Source: Aquincola sp. (GTDB lineage Bacteria > Pseudomonadota > Gammaproteobacteria > Burkholderiales > Burkholderiaceae_C). From it: a DNA stretch of 48,869 nucleotides. The stretch is taken from NCBI GenBank assembly GCA_022841885.1, contig JALHQP010000016.1, forward strand, positions 1 to 48,869, in the 5' to 3' direction. How positions within the stretch are numbered: position 1 is the first letter of the stretch; each line of letters opens with the position of its first letter. This document shows, one piece after another, positions 1 through 9,732 of this stretch. Both the position numbers and the translations under genes were made by a program. The notes below the pieces were generated by a model that ran no database searches, had not been told where the DNA came from, and saw nothing but the letters and a program-made list of their open reading frames with translations.

Positions 1-612
1 GAGACCCCCATGCCCGTGCAGTCGCTGGCCGACACGGTGCCGCTGAACGGCGACGCCCCGCCCGCCGATGGCGCCGACAACGCGGAACGCGACGGTGCAC
101 GCCGTCGCCGCCGTCGCGGTGGCCGTGGCCGCAATCGCGGTGAGGGCGCTGCGGGCGAAATGCAGGGCCGTCCGGAAGACGGCGCGGCCGAGGCCGGCGA
201 CGAAGTCATCGACGACGCCCAGCCGACCGGCGAGGTGGTCGAAGCGGTCGCCGAGCCGGCAGAACGGCCGGCCGCGGTGGTTGCACCGGCGCCGATGCAG
301 CGAGTCGACCCGGTACCGACAGCCCCGGCCGCTGCCAAGCCCATCGTGGTGGCGCAGGCCGCAGCGCGTGCCGAGCCCTATGCCCTGCCGATCGACCAGC
401 TCAACGCCGTGGCCAGTTCGGCCGGGCTCGAGTGGGTGCACTCGGACGGTGAGAAGGTGCGCGCCGCGCAAGCCGCGATCGCCGCCGAGCCGAAGCCTGC
501 CCACGTGCCGCGCGAGCCCAAGCCGCCGGTGGTGCTGGACGACGGCCCGCTGGTCCTGGTCGAAACGAAGAAGGATCTGTCGCAGATCCGACTGCCCTTC
601 GACCGGGCGTGA
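1..612 (+). CDS. rne: Ribonuclease E, C-terminal part (5' end outside window)
   Basis: The frame is open from base 1 and ends with TGA at 610-612, so only the last ~203 codons are present. The segment is low in complexity, rich in Ala, Pro, Glu and Arg, and has an arginine/glycine-rich patch (RRRRRRGGRGRNRGEG, about 35 residues in). It ends in a short conserved-looking tail (ETKKDLSQIRLPFDRA). This matches the disordered RNA- and protein-binding C-terminal region of betaproteobacterial RNase E, the endonuclease that scaffolds the RNA degradosome. The catalytic S1/DNase-like half must lie upstream of the window. The call rests on composition and tail only; another Arg-rich RNA-binding protein is the main alternative. 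Confidence 0.75.
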   Translation, partial: ETPMPVQSLADTVPLNGDAPPADGADNAERDGARRRRRRGGRGRNRGEGAAGEMQGRPEDGAAEAGDEVIDDAQPTGEVVEAVAEPAERPAAVVAPAPMQRVDPVPTAPAAAKPIVVAQAAARAEPYALPIDQLNAVASSAGLEWVHSDGEKVRAAQAAIAAEPKPAHVPREPKPPVVLDDGPLVLVETKKDLSQIRLPFDRA

Positions 613-620
613 TCGCGAAA

Positions 621-649
621 CGACGGCCCGCCGATGCGGCGGGCCGTCG
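621..649. terminator. Hairpin between convergent rne and nagZ
   Basis: A perfect 12-bp inverted repeat (621-632 with 638-649, 5-base loop) lies 8 bases after the rne stop and 9 bases before the nagZ stop on the other strand. It is very GC-rich and has no clear U-tract on either side, so it may act as a bidirectional transcript end that depends on stem strength or Rho. Confidence 0.6.
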
Positions 650-658
650 CGCTGCCCT

Positions 659-1711
659 TCAGGGCAGGCGTTCGAGCGCGTGCGTGTACGCCGCCTCGTG
701 CATCAGCTCGTCCCAGGTCTTCGGAGCGCTCTGCGGCAGCAGATCGAGCCGGCGCGACTCGCTGGCCGCGTCGGCCTGCCAGCGGCCCTGCTCGAGCGCG
801 GCCTGCAGGCCGTCGAGGAGTTCGTCGACCGGGCGGCCGTTGTCGACCTTGCTCTGGTTGCACAGCAGCACCAGGTCGCAGCCGGCGTTCAGCGCCGCAA
901 TGCCGCCGGCCACCGGGTTGCCGGCGATGCGCGCGCCTTCCATGCTCAGGTCGTCGCAGCAGATCGCGCCGGTGTAGCGGTAGCGGCCACGCAGGATGTC
1001 CTTGAGCCAACGCGACGAGAAGCCGGCCGGGAACTCGTCGACCTTGGGGAAGGTGACATGCGCCGGCATCACGCAGGTGATGGCGGTGGACAGCCAGTCG
1101 TAGGGCATCGCGTCCTCGGCCAGGATGGCCTTCAGCGAACGCGTGTCGACCGCGCGAGCGACATGCGAGTCGGCGATCGCGTAGCCATGGGCCGGGAAGT
1201 GCTTGGCGCAGTTGTTCATGCCGGCACGCAGCAGGCCGAGCATGAAGCTCTGCGCCAGCAGCGACGCCACGCGGGCGTCGCGGTGGAAGGCGCGGTCGCC
1301 GATCACCTCGCTGCGGGCGTGATCCAGGTCGACCACCGGGGCCCAGGTCAGGTCCACGCCGCAGGCGCGCAGTTCGGCACCGATGACGTAGCCCGAAGCC
1401 GTGGCGGCGTCCACCGCGCGCATGGCATCGGTCATCCACAGCTCGCCGATCGTGCGCATGGCCGTCAGGTGGGTGAAGCCGTCGCGCCGGAAGCGCTGCA
1501 CGCGCCCGCCCTCGTGGTCGATCGTGATCAGCAGGTCGGGCCGCAGCGCCTTGACCTCGGCGCAGACCTCGGTGATCTGGCGCCGGCTCTCGAAGTTGCG
1601 CGTGAAGAAGATCAGCCCGCCGGTCAGCGGGTGCTGCAGGCGGCGGCGGTCGTCGTCGTTCAGTGCCGTACCGGCGATGTCGAGGATGACGGGGGCGTGG
1701 GCGATGGTCAT
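659..1711 (-). CDS. nagZ: Beta-N-acetylhexosaminidase NagZ
   Basis: Glycoside hydrolase family 3 enzyme (350 aa, normal length) that removes N-acetylglucosamine from anhydro-muropeptides in the cytoplasm during cell-wall recycling. Visible family motifs are [11 protein letters not shown] at 64-74, KHFPAHG at 170-176 with DSH at 181-183 (the mobile catalytic loop), and CDDLSMEGA at 252-260, which carries the nucleophilic aspartate. The usual loop motif is KHFPGHG; Ala replaces Gly at 174 here. The start overlaps the end of acpS by 4 bases, making it the last gene of the minus-strand block. Activity is expected to be normal because the His and Asp residues are kept. Confidence 0.93.
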   Translation of the reverse strand: MTIAHAPVILDIAGTALNDDDRRRLQHPLTGGLIFFTRNFESRRQITEVCAEVKALRPDLLITIDHEGGRVQRFRRDGFTHLTAMRTIGELWMTDAMRAVDAATASGYVIGAELRACGVDLTWAPVVDLDHARSEVIGDRAFHRDARVASLLAQSFMLGLLRAGMNNCAKHFPAHGYAIADSHVARAVDTRSLKAILAEDAMPYDWLSTAITCVMPAHVTFPKVDEFPAGFSSRWLKDILRGRYRYTGAICCDDLSMEGARIAGNPVAGGIAALNAGCDLVLLCNQSKVDNGRPVDELLDGLQAALEQGRWQADAASESRRLDLLPQSAPKTWDELMHEAAYTHALERLP

Positions 1712-2106
1712 GGTTGTTGAGTCTCAACGACCACGAAGGCGGTCGCGTAGTCGGTTTCGTCGCTGACGCTGACATGGGCGACGAGGCGGCGCGCCTCGAA
1801 CCAGGTGGCCAGTGCGCCGTGCAAGTGGATGCCGGGCTTGCCGCTCGGCGCCTTGACCACCTCGCACGCGCGCCAGGTCATCGGCACGCGCAGGCCCAGG
1901 CCGACCGCCTTCGAGAAGGCTTCCTTGGCGGCGAAGCGGGTGGCCAGGTAGGCCAGGCCGCGCGCTTCGACGCGCGACCGGCGGTCGTGCCAGACGCCGA
2001 GTTCGTGCTCGCCGAGCACCTTCTCGGCAAAGCGTTCGCCATGGCGCTCGAGTGCGCGCGCGATGCGGCGGATGTCGCAGACGTCGGTGCCGATGCCGTA
2101 GATCAA
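1708..2106 (-). CDS. acpS: Holo-[acyl-carrier-protein] synthase
   Basis: Transfers 4'-phosphopantetheine from CoA to the serine of ACP, activating the product of acpP (15289-15531). The family signature is clear: [11 protein letters not shown] at 2-12 with metal-binding Asp8, and [11 protein letters not shown] at 57-67 with Glu62. I chose the TTG at 2106-2104, which overlaps the pdxJ stop as TTGA. This gives 132 aa starting directly before the conserved IYGIGTD. A longer form from another TTG at 2130 would add eight unconserved residues inside pdxJ. No ATG is available near the conserved start. The pdxJ-acpS order is classic in proteobacteria. Confidence 0.92.
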   Translation of the reverse strand: MIYGIGTDVCDIRRIARALERHGERFAEKVLGEHELGVWHDRRSRVEARGLAYLATRFAAKEAFSKAVGLGLRVPMTWRACEVVKAPSGKPGIHLHGALATWFEARRLVAHVSVSDETDYATAFVVVETQQP

Positions 2107-2885
2107 GCCGCGTACGCTTTCTGGATGCAACGCTGGTAGTCGCGCACGGTCTCGGTGTAGCCGCGCTCGAGCGCATCGGCGATCAGTGCGTGGCCGATCG
2201 ACACTTCCTGCACGCCGGGCACGGCGCGCAGGAAGTCGGTGAGGTTGGCGCGGTTCAGGTCGTGGCCGGCATTGATGCCCAGGCCGAGTGCCAGCGCGGC
2301 ATGCGCGGCAGCCGCGTAGCGCCCGAGTTCGGCACCCTGCCGCGGCGTGCCATGCGCGGCGGCATAGGGCTCGGTGTAGAGCTCGATGCGATCGGCACCG
2401 ATCGTGGCCACGGCGGCCATGGCCGCGGGGTCGGGGTCCATGAACAGGCTGACGCGCACGCCCAACGCTTGGGCCTCGGCCACCAGCGGCGCGACGCGCG
2501 GCAGGTCGGCGACGGCCCAGCCATGGTCGCTGGTGAACTGGCCCGGCGCGTCAGGCACGAAGGTCGCCTGCTGCGGGCGGTGCTGGCGTACGAAACCCAT
2601 CAGGTTGTCGAAGGGGTTGCCCTCGATGTTGAGCTCGGCCTGCGGCCACTGCCGCAGCAAGGCAGCGAGCTCGGTCACGTCCTCGGTACGGATGTGGCGC
2701 CCGTCGGGACGCGGGTGCACGGTGATGCCCTGCGCGCCGGCTTCGAGACACTGCAGGGCCGCGCGCGCCACGCTCGGAATGCCGAGGTGGCGCGTGTTGC
2801 GCAACAGGGCGACCTTGTTGACGTTGACCGACAGCGCACAGCGCGCATGGCGGTCGTGGGACTCGGGGGCGATCAGTGGGTTCAT
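2103..2885 (-). CDS. pdxJ: Pyridoxine 5'-phosphate synthase
   Basis: Condenses 1-deoxyxylulose 5-phosphate with aminoacetone 3-phosphate in the DXP-dependent vitamin B6 pathway. The protein (260 aa) shows the TIM-barrel family motifs: [14 protein letters not shown] at 19-32, [13 protein letters not shown] at 54-66 with catalytic His57, and a C-terminal [11 protein letters not shown]. In the first motif lysine stands where E. coli PdxJ has an active-site histidine (NIDH). I believe this variant occurs in a subgroup of the family. The ATG overlaps the recO stop by 4 bases (ATGA), and the stop overlaps the acpS TTG. Confidence 0.94.
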   Translation of the reverse strand: MNPLIAPESHDRHARCALSVNVNKVALLRNTRHLGIPSVARAALQCLEAGAQGITVHPRPDGRHIRTEDVTELAALLRQWPQAELNIEGNPFDNLMGFVRQHRPQQATFVPDAPGQFTSDHGWAVADLPRVAPLVAEAQALGVRVSLFMDPDPAAMAAVATIGADRIELYTEPYAAAHGTPRQGAELGRYAAAAHAALALGLGINAGHDLNRANLTDFLRAVPGVQEVSIGHALIADALERGYTETVRDYQRCIQKAYAA

Positions 2886-3655
2886 CGGGCGGAGGTCGTC
2901 AAGGCTTGCAGCTCGCGCACCAGCTCGCGGGTGCGCAGCGTGGCGCTGCCCAGATGGTACGCAAGCCATTGGCGCAACTGCCGTCGCAGGGCCGGCTCGC
3001 AGGGTCGGCAGGCGACGCGCAGCGCCTCGAGGTCGCGCGCCGTCAGGGCCGATTGCAGGGCGAGGCAGTCGCCGCCGGCGAGTGCAGCATCGGCCTCCTG
3101 AGGCGACACCACCAGCCCGGCCTCGGGTCGCAACTGGTAGCAGCGCGTGACATCCACCACCTCCAGCGTGGCCGTGACGTGTGCCAGGTCCGGCAGGTGC
3201 CCCGTCTCGGCGAGCAGCACGAGCTCGAAGGCACGCAGCGCGGCCGCCTCGTCGGCGCCGCCGAGCCCGGGCAGCGTGGCCGCGTAGGCGTCCCACAGCT
3301 GCGCGTGCGGGTCGTCGCGCGCGAGCAGCTTGAGCAGCAGCTCGTTGAGATAGAAGCCCGCCAGCAGCGCCTCGCCACCGCGCGGGGCCGCGCCGCCGGC
3401 CCATTCGGCGCCGCGCAGGTTGTGGACCTCGTGGGCCGATTCGTCGCGTCCCGTGCGCGTGAACGACACCGCGATGCGCTGGAACGGCATCAGCACCGCG
3501 CGCAGTTGCGAGGTCGGGCGCTTGGCACCCTTGGCTGCGACCACCACGCGGCCGGCTTCGCGCGTGAAGAGGTCGACGATCAGGCTCGACTCGCTCCAGT
3601 CGTACTGGTGCAGCACGTAGGCCGCCAGCGGTGCGGCGGCGCCGCGCGACCTCAT
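2882..3655 (-). CDS. recO: DNA repair protein RecO
   Basis: RecO (257 aa) anneals DNA and loads RecA onto SSB-coated single strands together with RecR. The N-terminal OB-fold pattern is visible (YVLHQYDWSESSLIVDLFT at 13-31, then GRVVVAAKGAKR at 36-47). A helical C-terminal part follows with the typical GEALLAGFYLNELLLKLL segment around 95-111. The Cys pair CRPCEP near residue 220 recalls the zinc site of some RecO proteins, but only two cysteines are clustered. It overlaps pdxJ and the preceding gene by 4 bases each. Confidence 0.93.
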   Translation of the reverse strand: MRSRGAAAPLAAYVLHQYDWSESSLIVDLFTREAGRVVVAAKGAKRPTSQLRAVLMPFQRIAVSFTRTGRDESAHEVHNLRGAEWAGGAAPRGGEALLAGFYLNELLLKLLARDDPHAQLWDAYAATLPGLGGADEAAALRAFELVLLAETGHLPDLAHVTATLEVVDVTRCYQLRPEAGLVVSPQEADAALAGGDCLALQSALTARDLEALRVACRPCEPALRRQLRQWLAYHLGSATLRTRELVRELQALTTSAR

Positions 3656-4557
3656 GGCGTCGCGCCGAGCGCGCGCAGGGCGTCGAGCGCGCCGCGGCAG
3701 GCGGCCTGGTCGTCGGCGTCGAGGCGATCGAACGTCGACTGCGCCGCCGCGACATGGTGATCTCGCGCCGCCGCGTCGCCGCGCGCGTGCTGCACGCGTG
3801 CCAGCGCCTCGTGGCCGAAGAAGTGCTCGAACGGCGCAGCGTCATGACCGATGCACGCCGCCAGGCACCGGGCCGCGTGGCGCAGCGCGTCGTCCGGCCG
3901 ACCGGCCGACACGTGCGTCAGCGCCAGGCAGTAGTCCGCGCGCTCGACCTCGAGCCAGGTGCCGGCGCGCGACCAGTGCGCACGGCTGTCGGCCGCGATG
4001 TCGAGCATGGCCGTGGTCTCGGCCGCACTGCGCTCGGCGCCGCGTTCATGCAGTGTCCAGGCCATGTTGTTGCAGGCCACGGCCAGGGGCCGGTGATCGG
4101 CCGGTGTCGCGTCAGGCAGATCCGACAGGCGCTGGCGTGCGGCTGCGATGAAGGCCAGCGCTCGCTCGCTTTGCGCACGGCCGACGCACACGGCCGCGGC
4201 AGCGCTCTGCGCGCGCACGGCCTCGGTGGGCGTCAAGCCCGCCATCGGCGGCGGCGCCCCTTCGGCCAGGCTCAGCGCCGCTTGCCCGACACGCAGTTCC
4301 GAGCGCGCGGCCGGATCGAGCGCCAGTGGGTGGTCCTCCAGCGCGCCGAGGCGCCAGCGCCCGTCCTCGAAACGACCCAGGTGTTCGCCCAGCAAGTGCA
4401 CCACGAGGCGCGCCAGGGCAGCGATGTGCGCGGGGGTCGTCGGCGCGGGGGTCTCGGTCCGCAGGCGCTGCGCGACAGCCTCGGGCGCGTCCGCGTGATC
4501 GGCCCAGGCCCGGGCCATGAAGGCCTCGAAGCTGGCCGCCGCCTCACTCGTAGCCAT
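3652..4557 (-). CDS. Alpha-helical, TPR-like protein of unknown function
   Basis: Predicted soluble protein of 301 aa with no signal peptide or membrane segment. Residues ~115-300 read as successive amphipathic helix pairs rich in Ala, Arg and Leu, with TPR-like elements (for example [37 protein letters not shown] in two parts, [15 protein letters not shown]). That suggests a protein-protein interaction scaffold. The start ATG (4557-4555) lies inside the last codons of era, a 14-base overlap, and the stop overlaps the recO ATG, so translation is coupled to both. In many proteobacteria recO directly follows era; here this gene separates them. I do not recognise the family and assign no function. 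Confidence 0.75.
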   Translation of the reverse strand: MATSEAAASFEAFMARAWADHADAPEAVAQRLRTETPAPTTPAHIAALARLVVHLLGEHLGRFEDGRWRLGALEDHPLALDPAARSELRVGQAALSLAEGAPPPMAGLTPTEAVRAQSAAAAVCVGRAQSERALAFIAAARQRLSDLPDATPADHRPLAVACNNMAWTLHERGAERSAAETTAMLDIAADSRAHWSRAGTWLEVERADYCLALTHVSAGRPDDALRHAARCLAACIGHDAAPFEHFFGHEALARVQHARGDAAARDHHVAAAQSTFDRLDADDQAACRGALDALRALGATP

Positions 4558-5443
4558 AGCTGCGCAGGTGTTCCTCGTTGCTGGCCCAGCCGCTGCGCAC
4601 CTTGACCCACAGCTCGAGGAACACCTTGGCCTCGAGCAGGCGCTCGAGCTCCTGGCGCGCCTCGCTGCCAATGCGTTTGAGGCGCTCGCCGCCCTCGCCG
4701 ATGATCATGCCCTTGTGGGCCTCGCGCTCGACGACGATGGTGGCCGCGATGCGGCGCAGGTTGCCCTCTTCCTCGAACTTGTCGATCACCACGGTGGAGC
4801 TGTACGGCAACTCGTCGCCGGTGAGGCGGAACAGCTTCTCGCGGATCAATTCGCTGGCCAGGAAACGCTCGCTGCGGTCGGTCAGCGCCTCACCATCGTA
4901 GAACCAGGCCTGCTCGGGCAGGTGCGGCGCGACGATGTCGAGCAGTCGCTTCGCGTCGGCCTCCCGGGTCGCCGACAGCGGCACGAACTCGGCGAAGTCG
5001 CGGCGTTCGCGCATCGACGCCAGCCAGGGCAGCATGTCGTCGCGGCGCTTGACGACGTCAAGCTTGTTGGCCACCAGCAGCACCGGCTTGCCTTCGGGCA
5101 GCAGCGCCAGCACCTTGGCATCGTCGAGCGTGAACTTGCCGGCTTCGACGACGAAGAGCACGACGTCCACGTCGGACAGCACGCCGCGCACCGTGCGGTT
5201 GAGCGTGCGGTTCAGCGCGCTGCCATGGCGCGTCTGGAAGCCCGGCGTGTCGACGAAGACGGCCTGCGCCACGCCTTCGGTGCGGATGCCAGTGATGCGG
5301 TGGCGCGTGGTCTGCGCCTTGTTCGAGGTGATGCTGATCTTCTGCCCGACCAGGGCGTTGAGCAGCGTGCTCTTGCCGACATTGGGCCGGCCGACGATGG
5401 CCACCAGGCCGCAGCGTTGCGGCGATGCCGCGGACTCGTTCAT
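4544..5443 (-). CDS. era: Ribosome-assembly GTPase Era
   Basis: Era (299 aa) binds the 3' end of 16S rRNA and promotes 30S maturation. All G motifs are present: G1 GRPNVGKS at 18-25, G2 TTRHR at 45-49, G3 DTPGF at 65-69 and G4 NKLD at 126-129. The C-terminal KH domain carries [15 protein letters not shown], which contacts RNA. I placed the start at the ATG 5443-5441, two bases after the rnc stop; longer in-frame reading would run back into rnc. The rnc-era pair is a conserved operon linking rRNA processing and ribosome assembly. Confidence 0.97.
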   Translation of the reverse strand: MNESAASPQRCGLVAIVGRPNVGKSTLLNALVGQKISITSNKAQTTRHRITGIRTEGVAQAVFVDTPGFQTRHGSALNRTLNRTVRGVLSDVDVVLFVVEAGKFTLDDAKVLALLPEGKPVLLVANKLDVVKRRDDMLPWLASMRERRDFAEFVPLSATREADAKRLLDIVAPHLPEQAWFYDGEALTDRSERFLASELIREKLFRLTGDELPYSSTVVIDKFEEEGNLRRIAATIVVEREAHKGMIIGEGGERLKRIGSEARQELERLLEAKVFLELWVKVRSGWASNEEHLRSYGYE

Positions 5444-5445
5444 GC

Positions 5446-6153
5446 TCAGGCCCGCAGCGGCCCGTCCGGCCGGTCGCTCGCCTTCAGCTTGTCGAGCATG
5501 CGGCGCGCGGCGTCCTGTTCGGCGGCTCGGCGCGACTTGCCTTCGCCATGCTCGGTCAGGCCCAGCGCCGCGACGGCGCACTCGACATCGAAGGTCTGTG
5601 CATGCGACTGGCCGCGCGTGGCGACAATGCGGTAGGCCGGCACCGGCAGCTTGCGCGCCTGCAGCCACTCCTGCAGTTCGGTCTTCGGGTCCTTGGTCCA
5701 GTTGTCGATGCCAGTGCCCGCGATGACCTCGCCGAACAGGCGCTGAACCAGAGCCTGCGCGCTCGCATAACCGCCGTCGAGGAAGGTGGCGCCGATCAAT
5801 GCCTCGAGCGCATCGGCCAGGATCGACGGCCGCGCCGCACCGCCACCGCGCGCCTCGCCCTCGGACAAGTGCAGCACCTCCGGCAGGCCGATGGCCAGCG
5901 CAACCCGGGCCAGGCTGTCCTCGCGCACCAGATGGGCCCGCACGCGCGTGAGGTCACCCTCGTCGGAACCGGCGAAGCGCTCGTAGAGCAGCGCCGAGAT
6001 GGCCGTCTGCAGGACCGCGTCGCCCAGGAACTCGAGGCGCTCGTTGTGCTCGGCCCCCGCGCTGCGATGGGTCAGCGCGCGCTGCAACAGGACGGGATCG
6101 GTGAAGCGCAGGCCCAACCGCTGCTGCAGGGCGGACAGGCGGGGCTCGGCCAT
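5446..6153 (-). CDS. rnc: Ribonuclease III
   Basis: Double-strand-specific endoribonuclease (235 aa) that processes rRNA precursors and structured mRNAs. The catalytic signature NERLEFLGD is at 37-45 (Glu41, Asp45), with the second acidic pair Asp114 and Glu117 in [10 protein letters not shown] double-stranded RNA binding domain follows at about 150-225. It is followed two bases later by era and preceded after 23 bases by the DUF4845 gene. In many bacteria rnc mRNA is cleaved by its own product; no leader stem was examined closely enough here to claim that. Confidence 0.97.
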   Translation of the reverse strand: MAEPRLSALQQRLGLRFTDPVLLQRALTHRSAGAEHNERLEFLGDAVLQTAISALLYERFAGSDEGDLTRVRAHLVREDSLARVALAIGLPEVLHLSEGEARGGGAARPSILADALEALIGATFLDGGYASAQALVQRLFGEVIAGTGIDNWTKDPKTELQEWLQARKLPVPAYRIVATRGQSHAQTFDVECAVAALGLTEHGEGKSRRAAEQDAARRMLDKLKASDRPDGPLRA

Positions 6154-6176
6154 TCCGACGTGATGGTGGCCGTGGA

Positions 6177-6548
6177 TCAGTTGGCCCGGCCCTCGCCGGT
6201 GTACTTGATCAGCAGGTAGACGGGTTCGAAGATCGGCACTTCCTTGTCGTAGGCGAAGCGAATCACGACCTTGTCGTTCTCCTTCGTCACCACGAGGTCC
6301 TGGCCGCTGATGCTGGAGATCGAGTACTCGATGTCCTTCTGGCGGTCGAACATCTTGCGCGCCTCGGCGACCGTCGTCGGCTGGTCCTGGGCGATCTTCT
6401 TGACCGTGCGCAGCACGGTCGTGTATTCGTTGATCGTGGGCAGCACGCGCACCACGATCAGCGCAACGAAGGCCACGATGATGGCCCAGATCAGCAGGCC
6501 GATCAGCGAGACGCCCTTCTGGCGCTTGTTGGACGGTGTACGCAGCAT
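6177..6548 (-). CDS. DUF4845 single-pass membrane protein
   Basis: Small protein (123 aa) with a basic N-terminus, a pilin-like hydrophobic segment at about 12-36 (GVSLIGLLIWAIIVAFVALIVV) and a periplasmic part of mixed strands and helix. This architecture and the position between lepB and rnc fit the DUF4845 family, common in beta- and gammaproteobacteria. The N-terminal region looks superficially like a type IV pilin start but lacks the GFTLIE signature. Its function is unknown; the neighbourhood with signal peptidase suggests an envelope role only by association. Confidence 0.85.
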   Translation of the reverse strand: MLRTPSNKRQKGVSLIGLLIWAIIVAFVALIVVRVLPTINEYTTVLRTVKKIAQDQPTTVAEARKMFDRQKDIEYSISSISGQDLVVTKENDKVVIRFAYDKEVPIFEPVYLLIKYTGEGRAN

Positions 6549-6566
6549 GAATCGACTCTCCGACGG

Positions 6567-7540
6567 TCAGCGGAAACCACCGATACGGCCGAGGTTACCG
6601 AAATTCATCCACACGAAGAAGGCCCGGCCCACCAGATTGCGATCGGGCACGAAACCCCAGTATCGCGAATCGATGGAATTGTCACGGTTGTCGCCCATCA
6701 CGAAGTAGTGACCCGGCGGGACCTTGCAGCTCACACCCTCCGCGCTGTAGCGGCAGGCCTCGCGATTGGGGAAGGCCTCGGCACCCGACACGAAGGACGG
6801 CCGGTCGGCACGCAGCAGGATGCGGTGGTTGACCGGCCCCAGGGTTTCGTTCTTCTGCTCCGTGTAGCGCTGGCTGTCTTCGTCGTAGTAGTCAGGCAGT
6901 GGCCCGGTGGCGACCGGCTGGCCGTTGAGCGTCAGCGTCTTGTTCAGCCAGGCCACCTCGTCACCGGGCAGGCCGACCACGCGCTTGATGTAGTCGATGC
7001 GGGGGTCGGGCGGGTATCGGAACACGATCACATCGCCGCGCGCCGGGTCGCCGTTGGCGATGATCTTCCGGTTGATCACCGGCAGCCGCACACCGTACTC
7101 GAACTTGTTGACCAGGATCAGGTCGCCCGATTCGAGCGTGGGCAGCATCGATCCCGAAGGAATCTTGAACGGCTCGAACAGGAACGAGCGCAGCAGGAAC
7201 ACGACCAGGATCACCGGGAACAGCCCGGCCGTCCAGTCCAGCCACCAGGGCTGCATCAGCAGACGACCCTTGGCCTCCTCGACGTTGCCGTCGACCTGGG
7301 CGATGCCTTGCCGGGCCAGGTCGGCACGGCGCGAGGCGTGCTGCGTTTCCAGCGCCGCGGCCGCCCTTTCGCGTTGCGGCTGGAAGTAGAAGCGTTCGGC
7401 CAGCCAGTAACCCAGCGTGACCACCGTCAGCAGGAACAACAGCAGCGCGAAGTCGCCGATCCAGTGGCCGAGGAACCAGCCGCCGAGGTAGACCACCAGC
7501 GCGGAATACAGCGCGGCGGTCAGGGTGCCCATGAAACCCA

Positions 7541-7541
<1 letters not shown>
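6567..7541 (-). CDS. lepB: Signal peptidase I
   Basis: Membrane-bound serine protease (324 aa) that cleaves Sec and Tat signal peptides at the periplasmic face. Hydrophobic segments at about 10-47 and 103-119 anchor it. The Ser/Lys dyad is visible as SGSMLPTL with Ser131 and YIKRVVGLPGD with Lys186, and box E GDNRDNSIDSRYWG lies near the C-terminus. The start ATG at 7541-7539 shares one base with the lepA stop (TGATG), which supports this start over a second ATG at 7532 or upstream in-frame codons inside lepA. The lepA-lepB pairing is widely conserved. Confidence 0.97.
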
Positions 7542-9358
<1,817 letters not shown>

Positions 9359-9391
9359 AAAAAAAGGCGCGTCGAAGAGGGGACGCGCCTT
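9359..9391 (-). terminator. Intrinsic terminator abutting the lepA start codon
   Basis: On the minus strand a 10-bp stem (9391-9382 with 9373-9364; the core is GGCGCGTC/GACGCGCC) and an 8-base loop are followed by seven T (9365-9359) and then at once by the lepA ATG. It has every mark of a Rho-independent terminator. It may end mucD or a short leader RNA, or act as an attenuator in the lepA leader. Confidence 0.8.
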
Positions 9392-9421
9392 CCAACAAAA
9401 CGTATGGCAACTGCTTGTTGG
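9392..9421 (-). other. Second hairpin directly preceding the lepA terminator
   Basis: The inverted repeat CCAACAA/TTGTTGG (9392-9398 with 9415-9421, 16-base loop) abuts the terminator stem with no gap. With the terminator it makes two hairpins that fill the whole predicted leader. The stem is weaker, 7 bp and AT-richer, and could be an upstream control element or the body of a small RNA. Confidence 0.55.
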
Positions 9422-9427
9422 GCTTTC

Positions 9428-9433
9428 ATTCTA
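9428..9433 (-). promoter_or_regulatory. Candidate -10 element upstream of lepA leader
   Basis: The minus strand reads TAGAAT at 9433-9428 in the context GGCTAGAATG. A transcript starting 6-7 bases downstream would begin at about 9421, exactly at the first base of the upstream hairpin. No good -35 box is visible; GGTTCC lies at the right distance. Confidence 0.45.
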
Positions 9434-9515
9434 GCCAAAGCGACCCAGCCGGAACCCGCGCCAACCCTCATTTTTTCGTAGTTGCAGGGTACCAACAGGG
9501 ACTTTCATCAACAGC

Positions 9516-9539
9516 TTATCCACAAACCCCTGTGGACGC
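9516..9539. promoter_or_regulatory. DnaA box with inverted partner
   Basis: TTATCCACA at 9516-9524 matches the DnaA consensus TTATNCACA perfectly. Six bases later TGTGGACGC (9531-9539) carries the inverted core, so TCCACA and TGTGGA form a 6-bp dyad. It lies in the 372-base mucD-lepA gap. Binding is inferred from the motif only. Confidence 0.5.
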
Positions 9540-9715
9540 GCTGGGGACAGCTCGCGCCGACCGGACTACCCTTGCCAAACACCCTGAAACCTCGGTTGCC
9601 AGCGCGCAATTGTAGGTGCAGCAATGCTGAATCTAGCCAACGTGGCTCGAAAAGTTTGTGACCGCTCACGACCGAAATGTCTGAACCCGAACGGCCGCCT
9701 TCCGCCAAGTGGAAA

Positions 9716-9732
9716 GACCCGCCGGCCGGGTC
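9716..9732 (-). terminator. Weak terminator hairpin overlapping the mucD stop
   Basis: GACCCG/CGGGTC (9716-9721 with 9727-9732, 5-base loop) overlaps the mucD stop codon; on the minus strand it is followed by CTTTCC. The stem is GC-rich but the T-run is short, so it may terminate only partly. The rest of the gap (about 9434-9715) holds the DnaA-box dyad and no supportable gene. Confidence 0.4.

Noticed and set aside
2883..2885. PdxJ active-site His replaced by Lys as a sign of inactivation
   Set aside because: The other catalytic motifs are intact and I recall a natural subgroup with this change, so it is noted only in the gene entry.
6177..6548. Type IV pilin-like N-terminus in the DUF4845 protein
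   Set aside because: It lacks the G-F-T-L-I-E prepilin site; gene position fits DUF4845.
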